From the NCBI GenBank assembly GCA_021292165.1, contig CM037877.1, positions 12,701,980-12,765,979 of the forward strand: a stretch of 64,000 bases of DNA, given 5' to 3'. Positions 63,273 through 64,000 of the stretch are shown here, piece by piece. Origin of the DNA: Shinisaurus crocodilurus. Lineage: Eukaryota > Chordata > Lepidosauria > Squamata > Shinisauridae. Both the position numbers and the translations under genes were made by a program. Position 1 is the stretch's first letter. The number at the start of each line of letters is the position of its first letter. A model generated the notes under the pieces. It worked only from the letters and a program-made list of their open reading frames with translations, was not told where the DNA came from and did not search any database.

Positions 63273-63337
63273 CATGCTGGGGCATGCTGGGAGTTGTAGG
63301 CCAAAAACATCTGGGGACCCAAGGTTGGAGAATACTG
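63273..63337. mobile_element. Half hAT MITE (right arm only) with intact duplication
   Basis: Only the right arm of family H1 is present, yet CCCTAGAA flanks it at 63265-63272 and 63338-63345. Confidence 0.9.
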
Positions 63338-63345
63338 CCCTAGAA

Positions 63346-63690
63346 CTTTCCGCCCTCACTTTGGGTGTTATGTGACCCCACCCCCAGGGCATGCTCAACT
63401 TTTTGAGAATCAGTGTGCAGGCTGCAGCAGGTATCTCTTTGCAGTGGGGGTAGGCAAGTCTCCCGGAACCGCATGATACTGAAATTGGTTACTAGTCCCC
63501 AGTTTCTTATTTGCTCAAATGTCCAAAACAGAGCTCAAGCAGGAAACTAAATTGGCCCTTGCACTCCAAAGAAAGCTTTGGACTACCCTCCATATCGCAT
63601 ATCTTACCAGGATGTGGGGGACTCTCCCTTTCAAGATGAACAATAATTCTATCTTTTCAAAACAATCATTTTTGCTCAACACACATAGTC
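63346..63690. other. Nothing recognised
   Basis: No repeat family or exon is identified. Confidence 0.4.
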
Positions 63691-64000
63691 ATGTGTGATG
63701 ATGATCACAGAAGACAGTTACAAATAAGTAACGGGAGGTATGAATCCAACAATAATAAAAACAGCTTGGAACAAAACCAAGATGAAACTAGTGGCAAAGT
63801 ATTAAAAGAACTAAACACAGTTCTTCAAATGCCTGGAGGAATAAAAAGGTCTTCACCTGGCACCAGAAAAATTATAATGTAAGCGCCAGGCGAGCCTCTC
63901 TGGGGAGAGTATTCCACAAACGGGGGGTGCCACCACTGAAAAGGCCCTTTCTTTTGTGGCGACCCAACTCGCCTCATTTGGTGGGGCACCTAGGGGAGAG
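63691..64000 (-). mobile_element. LINE-associated repeat running off the window
   Basis: AAATGCCTGGAGGAATAAAAAGG, GGGTGCCACCACTGAAAAGGCC match the block at 16.38-16.75 kb. The small plus-strand frame here is a by-product. Confidence 0.6.

Noticed and set aside
1..64000. CRISPR-like array from repeated ~20-bp cores
   Set aside because: The repeats are inverted pairs inside dispersed MITEs with target duplications, not evenly spaced direct repeats.

Overview
This 64 kb window is vertebrate nuclear DNA, most likely from a squamate reptile. The evidence is split, intron-rich genes plus a dense mix of repeats: CR1-like and L2-like LINE remnants, a tRNA-headed CORE-SINE, a tRNA-Ala-like SINE, a 5S-rRNA-headed SINE with a CR1-like tail, and many fold-back hAT and Tc1/mariner MITEs. 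There are no operons, phage genes or CRISPR arrays. Species-level assignment is not possible from the sequence alone.

Two genes are present. MBD2 (methyl-CpG-binding, NuRD component) occupies almost the whole window on the minus strand. Exon 1 is at 55359-56089 inside a CpG island, exon 2 at 25025-25184, exon 3 at 20075-20212, exon 4 at 7441-7531 and exon 5 at 5531-5708. Every junction is GT/AG and all phases join. The last coding exon (C-terminal coiled coil) lies beyond position 1, so bases 1-5530 are intron. About 6 kb upstream, on the plus strand, a small acidic first exon at 62022-62130 fits POLI (DNA polymerase iota), the expected divergent neighbour in tetrapods; this rests mainly on synteny.

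Region by region: 1-5.5 kb is MBD2 intron 5 with MITEs and SINEs. 5.5-7.5 kb holds exons 5 and 4. Intron 3 (7.5-20 kb) contains a young 5'-truncated LINE with an open reverse-transcriptase frame and a 13-bp target-site duplication. Intron 2 (20.2-25.0 kb) ends with a SINE only 14 bp from the exon 2 donor. The 30 kb intron 1 (25.2-55.4 kb) is a layered transposon graveyard: a solo LTR, a CpG-rich MITE nested in another MITE, and several insertions three deep. 55.3-56.9 kb is the MBD2 promoter region, with a decayed ~120-bp tandem repeat. 57-64 kb is intergenic plus the POLI 5' end.

The most striking theme is a set of hAT fold-back MITEs whose 8-bp target duplications nearly all carry TA at positions 4-5 (the Buster-type signature). 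Their arms carry inverted copies of a sequence resembling the ZNF143/THAP11 promoter motif. At least three fold-back families with different ends share this core, so one locus has several dozen candidate sites for a conserved promoter/looping factor.
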